From: Buxus sempervirens
Taxonomy: Eukaryota; Streptophyta; Magnoliopsida; Buxales; Buxaceae
Direction: 5' to 3'
Length of the DNA stretch: 64,000 bases
Assembly (NCBI GenBank): GCA_947561395.2
Contig: OX387192.1
Location: 34,927,520 to 34,991,519, forward strand
The notes beneath the pieces were generated by a model that saw only the letters and a list, made by a program, of their open reading frames with translations, did no database searches and was not told the origin of the DNA. This document shows positions 59,693 through 64,000 of the stretch, in pieces (position 1 is the first letter of the stretch; each line of letters opens with the position of its first letter). Both the position numbers and the translations under genes were made by a program.

Positions 59693-59945
59693 AAAAGTTC
59701 TCTTTCAGGGTTTACGCCTTGAGGCTTGAGGAAGGAAGCATTTAGGACGATCCTGGCGGACCATAGATTTCTGATTGAATTTTAATTATTTTTCATAAAA
59801 TATCAAATGATACATGGGCCTTACGGGTGGGTGGGTTCATGCATCCCGGGTTTACTTCCGTCGGTCCAATAATAAAAAAAAAGACCGTTAACGTCACCAC
59901 TTCCACAGCTCAATAGCCCCTCTTTCTTCTTCTTCAAGCCTACTG
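59693..59945. other. MRPL11 5' flank
   Basis: Short upstream region, about 250 bp, then a relic RNase H fragment. No gene seen. Confidence 0.4.
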
Positions 59946-59961
59946 GTCAATGTGCTACAGA

Positions 59962-60207
59962 CTGATTAATGCCGACACTTCCATGTTAACAACCTTCCCA
60001 GTTGATAAGGAAATGCGATGGGATTTTGTTCCTATGCACTTTGTAAAGCTTAATTTTGATAGAACATCTCAAGAACTTAGCAGAAGCGCAGCGGCTGGAG
60101 GTCCATGTAGAGATGATTATGGCAAGTTTTGGGAGGTCTTGCACATCAACTTAGATCTTTCAATCAAAGGCGAGTCTAAAACCATTACAAGCAACATGGC
60201 ATTTTGA
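59962..60207 (+). pseudogene. RNase H-like (RVT_3) fragment of a non-LTR element
   Basis: The reading 'FVKLNFDRTSQELSRSAAAGGPCRDDYGKF' matches the start of the RNase H-like domain that follows many plant non-LTR reverse transcriptases (pattern V-KLN-DG...GGV-RD--G). The catalytic first aspartate is present (NFD), but the reading ends at a TGA after about 82 codons with the remaining catalytic positions missing. It is a short relic. Confidence 0.55.
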
Positions 60208-60540
60208 TGAGGTAACTCTCAAACTACTCTGAATATCCAGTTTTCTGTTGCTTCTCATGACGGCAGATGTAAGTGGTCGTGTTCAAACTCTAGTAGCATA
60301 CAAGACCTGAAAACCACAATCTTTTTAACTGCAGAAAAAATTCTGTTGGAGGTTTCTCGGCAGATTCTTATCAGCATTTCATCACGGTAGCTGCAATCCA
60401 AGAAAATCTCATAAAGATTGCTGATAATGGCACTTTAGCGAAATAAAGCAGTTACGGCCATACAATGTCTAACGAGAAGAGCAGCATCCTAAAAGTTCAA
60501 CAAACATTTTTTTGACCACACAAAAAGATGTCAACCGAAG
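60208..60540. other. 3' flank of the IDM-like gene
   Basis: Likely includes its 3' UTR. No gene is recognised. Confidence 0.4.
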
Positions 60541-62085
60541 TTACACTCTAGTAGTTGTAGGCCTCTTCTTCAGAATTGCCTCAAAGATCCCATTTGCTTC
60601 GAACCTACCAGAGAATTCTCTTGGCTCTACCGCGCCAGGAAGCTGGAAGGAGATAGAGAATGGTCCTGGTGGACAAAGATTCTGCGTTTGCATCTCAAAC
60701 ACTAGAGAATGGCTGCGCACTTTTGTCTCACCTGTTGATGTTATTCCCCTTATCGTTACTATTCCATCAGAATCGACTTCACAACTGAATTCCCCTGCAA
60801 TCACAAAATCACCAGCCAGATTAATCTGCAGACATGAGATATGATACTAAAAAGTAAAACAAACCCAAAAAGGAATTTCTCTAACACTAAGAGAAGTAGG
60901 TGATTAACAAGATTGAATGAATATTTGAAAGCACATTCTGATACGTGCAATGAGAAAGCCATTAGTTCTGTTGTCCTGGATCACTGAGGATTTACATTAT
61001 AATTGCAGTAGCAGAAGAATTCAAAAGATAATCTGATAGTGAAGGCATTCTTCAACTACAGTAAGAAATTGGGAATTTAGTAAAATCAATATTAAAGTTC
61101 TAGTAGCCCACTTACTAGCATTATTTTTCACACCCGGCAGGGACATGCGAAATAAGTAAGCATCCTCACAGACACCAATGTCAAAAAGTCCTATAATGGG
61201 TCCTGCCTGCCTTTCAGCTGCACTTCCTGTTAAGCCAATTCCGCTCCTGCTGGCAGCTACAATGTTTTCCCACTCTCTAGTAGTTGGGTGATTAGGAAGG
61301 AGGAGCATTGCCGGTCCAATTCTCTGCTCAGGCATGGTTTGCTCTGCAACCGGCTGAGATGCCACATGATTGTGTTCCAGTGTTGGAACGTACGGAACGA
61401 TACTGAGTGGTGACACATCATCAAGACTTGGTTCCAATGGCTTATTTGCTTGCTTTCTTTTCCGAGAACCATGAGAACAATCAACAGAGGGCAACTCTCC
61501 CTTACCCTGCACGTCCTGAACTTTGAGATGTAACATAGCATCACTATGCAGCAGCAGATCATCCTGTCGTGAAAGCCTCTTAAACCTTTCGATATCCTCT
61601 TGCTTTATGCAAGATATTTCTGGATTCATAATTATTTTGATGTTTTCAATGATTTTCCTATTTCTGTAGAGTCCCTGACGATGTAAATTGGTTGGAAATA
61701 TATCAATAAACTGACAATGCTTGGCACTGGTATCCTGTACAGGAATAGATAGATTGCCTTTTAAGAATTGCCGCAGCAAAGATATTTTCATTCTGATTGA
61801 TTGGTCTGCATTCCTGAGAACATAGCGATACAAATGCTCCAGTTCTGCTGTATGTATGTATGATCCAGCTAGCTGATTTGAAGTATATGGCAGAAGACGC
61901 TCTGATATTCTCTGTAAAACAGATTTCTTGGGGTTCTCTTCCTTGAGATCTGGACCAACATATATAGAGAAGATAAATAGCAGCATAAAATGTTGATCAT
62001 TGTTTGTCTTCATCCAAGTGGAGAGAACGTTCGGTTCTGGCATCACAGGAGAGAGAGATTCTTCAGCCCAAGCCAATGAGTCCAT
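60541..62085 (-). CDS. Alpha-crystallin-domain protein, IDM2/IDM3-like (anti-silencing factor)
   Basis: Two exons, 62085-61116 and 60794-60541, joined by a GT-AG intron in phase 1, encode 407 residues. The N-terminal region (about 55-125) is helical, with 'ERLLPYTSNQLAGSYIHTAELEHLYRYVL'. The middle is basic and disordered (SRKRKQANK at about 208-216). The C-terminal ~115 residues are a HSP20-like alpha-crystallin domain: 'GLFDIGVCEDAYLFRMSLPGV' before the intron, then 'CEVDSDGIVTIRG', 'PPGPFSISFQLPGAVEP' and 'GRFEANGIFEAILKK'. This beta-sandwich with a long N-terminal extension is the layout of the plant IDM2/IDM3 group, which acts with the acetyltransferase IDM1 to help ROS1 remove DNA methylation. 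Assignment to that group is by resemblance; the role in this plant is inference. It lacks the I-x-I tail of ordinary small heat-shock proteins. Confidence 0.8.
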
Positions 62086-64000
62086 TTTTGCAGTTGAAGA
62101 ATAAAGATATGAAGATCAAGATCAAAGTCTGCAAGAAAAATAACATAAATTTATACATGAGAGAAAAAACACATGGTTTCTTGAGCTATCAGATCCAGAA
62201 ATTTGAAACAAGGAGTTATTACTGTGCTGAAATTTTTTTTTTCAGACAGGTAGAATGCACCTGTTTCTTAGGATTAATTATATCAATTAGAGGTATGCTA
62301 AACATTTTCATGTAAAATATATAAGGATGGTTTCATCTTTATCTGGGAGCCAAAAGAGACTAATATTATTAGTACACATGAAAGTTCATTAGCATTGAGA
62401 GCCAAGAATACTTAAAAGGGGGAACTGTATTAACGGAGGCCAAACATTTCTTGCCAAATATTTCTCTTCAGTTTCCTGATTACCGTAAAGAATCCTATCA
62501 TCAAGAATAACTAGAACCTAAAGACAGCAAGAACTTTAAAATGCAATGATTGCCTGTTGGACTTCCTCTTTCAGTAAGGAAATAATATGTGGCTGCCAAT
62601 AATGTAATTCTGAAGGTTCAGTGAGACACAAGCAAGTATCTTGGATTTATTTCTTTGCATAAGCCCATTTACTGATCTTCATGAGAGACATGCATTTGAG
62701 GGGAAAAAAATTTACCTAAATTTACAGTGGCTTCTAATATGATGCACCCCCTTACTTCAGGATTCGGGCCAGCATGCAGCACTAATTATGAAACTAGAGA
62801 GTGGAAGGGAAAATCTAGCCAATTGATTGATCATCACTTCATTTTGTGCTAATCTGTGTTGCACTAAAATTAAAACGTAAACTGTATCTCACAGTTCTTT
62901 CCCAGTTGAAAGAAGCCCAAAACTTATTTAATCAGTGTCATTAAACTAGAGTAGGCGCCCAACCGATACACCAGTTTCTACTCTGTATATTATTCAACTC
63001 CTACATGGAACAATTAAATGGCAGGTCCCACCTCTCCATAGGGCATATACCACAAAAAAAGAATTTACAATACCACAGATATCAGAAGTTTCATTAACTC
63101 ATGGAATAATGTAAATATGAGAATGGTTCTACATAATGGTTCTATGATAATGGTGTTGACATATAGAATTCATGATGAACCATATCCCTGGACTTGTATC
63201 AGTGCATAATCTCATATGTGTGGAAGTTGTCACTAAAAAATTAAGAGGTACTAAGTATATTTTAATAAGTCCACAACCAAAAGAAAATGGATTGAAATAT
63301 TTCACAATTTACATGTTTAAAAATGATTCAGAGTTTCTTTCTCCCTTTTACTAAATCTACACCCATCACCAACCAAAACCTATTCTGTTCTCTTCTTCGT
63401 CTCTTTATTCTTTTTCTTTTTATAACTTTTCCAATTTTCTATGACATCGAGATCCTGAAAACACAATGAAAAGGTAAAAAGAACCAAGATTTGCTGAAAA
63501 TGTATATAAAATCTATCACGTTGAAATAATAGGACAAGAAAGTAGTGGATAACAAAAGCAGTAGGAATATAGAAAAGATTGGCATATCTAAAGCACCATT
63601 TAAGTTCTCGAAGTTTCCAAGAAAATCAGAAAATGTAACCTTGAATTTTTTGAAGATACGCAAATTATAACCTATTAAGCAAAGGAAGTATAGGCATCAG
63701 GAGATCCAGTAAAGGCATGTGATCTGTAATCTCGTGCAAATTATATTAATTGCATATAATATTAAATTTTAGTTTTATTTGAAATATTTTTTTTTGTTCA
63801 TATTTATTTGTTGATTTAGTAATATATTAGATTAGATATAAAAAAAATAGATTAAGATCTCGTGTTAATAGCGGCTCTTCGTTCCTCGGTTCTCCTAGCC
63901 AGCTTAGCTCAGTCATCAGCCTCCTCACTAGTTCATGGTTGTGCTGGTTCATGCTGCAGCAGTGCCATGAAAGTAACAAATATTTTGAAATACTTAATTT
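62086..64000. other. IDM-like gene upstream region and window end
   Basis: AT-rich sequence with no frame that resembles a known protein. Frames at 63172-63354 and 63439-63663 are short and composition-driven. Confidence 0.4.

Overview
The window is nuclear DNA from a flowering plant. It is AT-rich, its genes carry many GT-AG introns, and its proteins are plant-specific: a chloroplast outer-envelope OEP7-type protein, a TBL polysaccharide O-acetyltransferase, a PLS-class PPR editing factor and a single-domain ginkbilobin-like Gnk2 protein. The spaces between genes are full of plant DNA transposon debris. The species cannot be fixed from sequence alone. A stand-alone ginkbilobin-type gene would fit an early-diverging angiosperm or basal eudicot, but that is a guess.

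Layout. 1-9.1 kb is mostly transposon debris: a Helitron helicase fragment with a matching 3' terminus, a frameshifted PIF/Harbinger transposase remnant with its right end, and some unrecognised exon-like sequence. 9.1-9.5 kb (-) holds a small two-exon gene of unknown function. 11.8-12.2 kb (+) holds the Gnk2 gene. 12.9-20.9 kb (-) is a complete nine-exon ECR1/UBA3 gene for the NEDD8-activating E1. 22.3-23.0 kb (+) is a likely plastid membrane protein. 24.1-30.1 kb (-) is a five-exon TBL gene. 31-36.4 kb has no gene but many inverted-repeat elements, one complete-looking 188-bp Helitron and a Helitron-like terminus. 36.4-42.6 kb (+) is a four-exon SETD9-like SET-domain gene. 44.2-48.1 kb (-) is a long coiled-coil protein gene with 5' UTR reaching about 50.4 kb. 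52.8-54.5 kb (+) is an intronless PPR gene like Arabidopsis MEF19, followed by a tandem repeat. 55.5-55.7 kb (-) is OEP7. 56.46-56.72 kb is a MITE bounded by TAA duplications. 59.2-59.7 kb (-) is mitochondrial ribosomal protein L11. 59.95-60.2 kb is a relic RNase H-like fragment. 60.5-62.1 kb (-) is an alpha-crystallin-domain gene like IDM2/IDM3.

The genes are unrelated housekeeping and accessory genes, each with its own promoter; nothing suggests a cluster or shared pathway. I rebuilt exon-intron structures by hand, keeping reading phase across every junction; predicted protein lengths are ECR1 449, TBL 478, SETD9-like 404, coiled-coil 972 and IDM-like 407 residues. I found no convincing undescribed biological system. 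The most interesting non-coding signals are a dispersed long-inverted-repeat family with a CACGTG-centred palindrome in its arms, and an element with five copies of the palindrome ACTTGTACAAG (one imperfect) in its loop.
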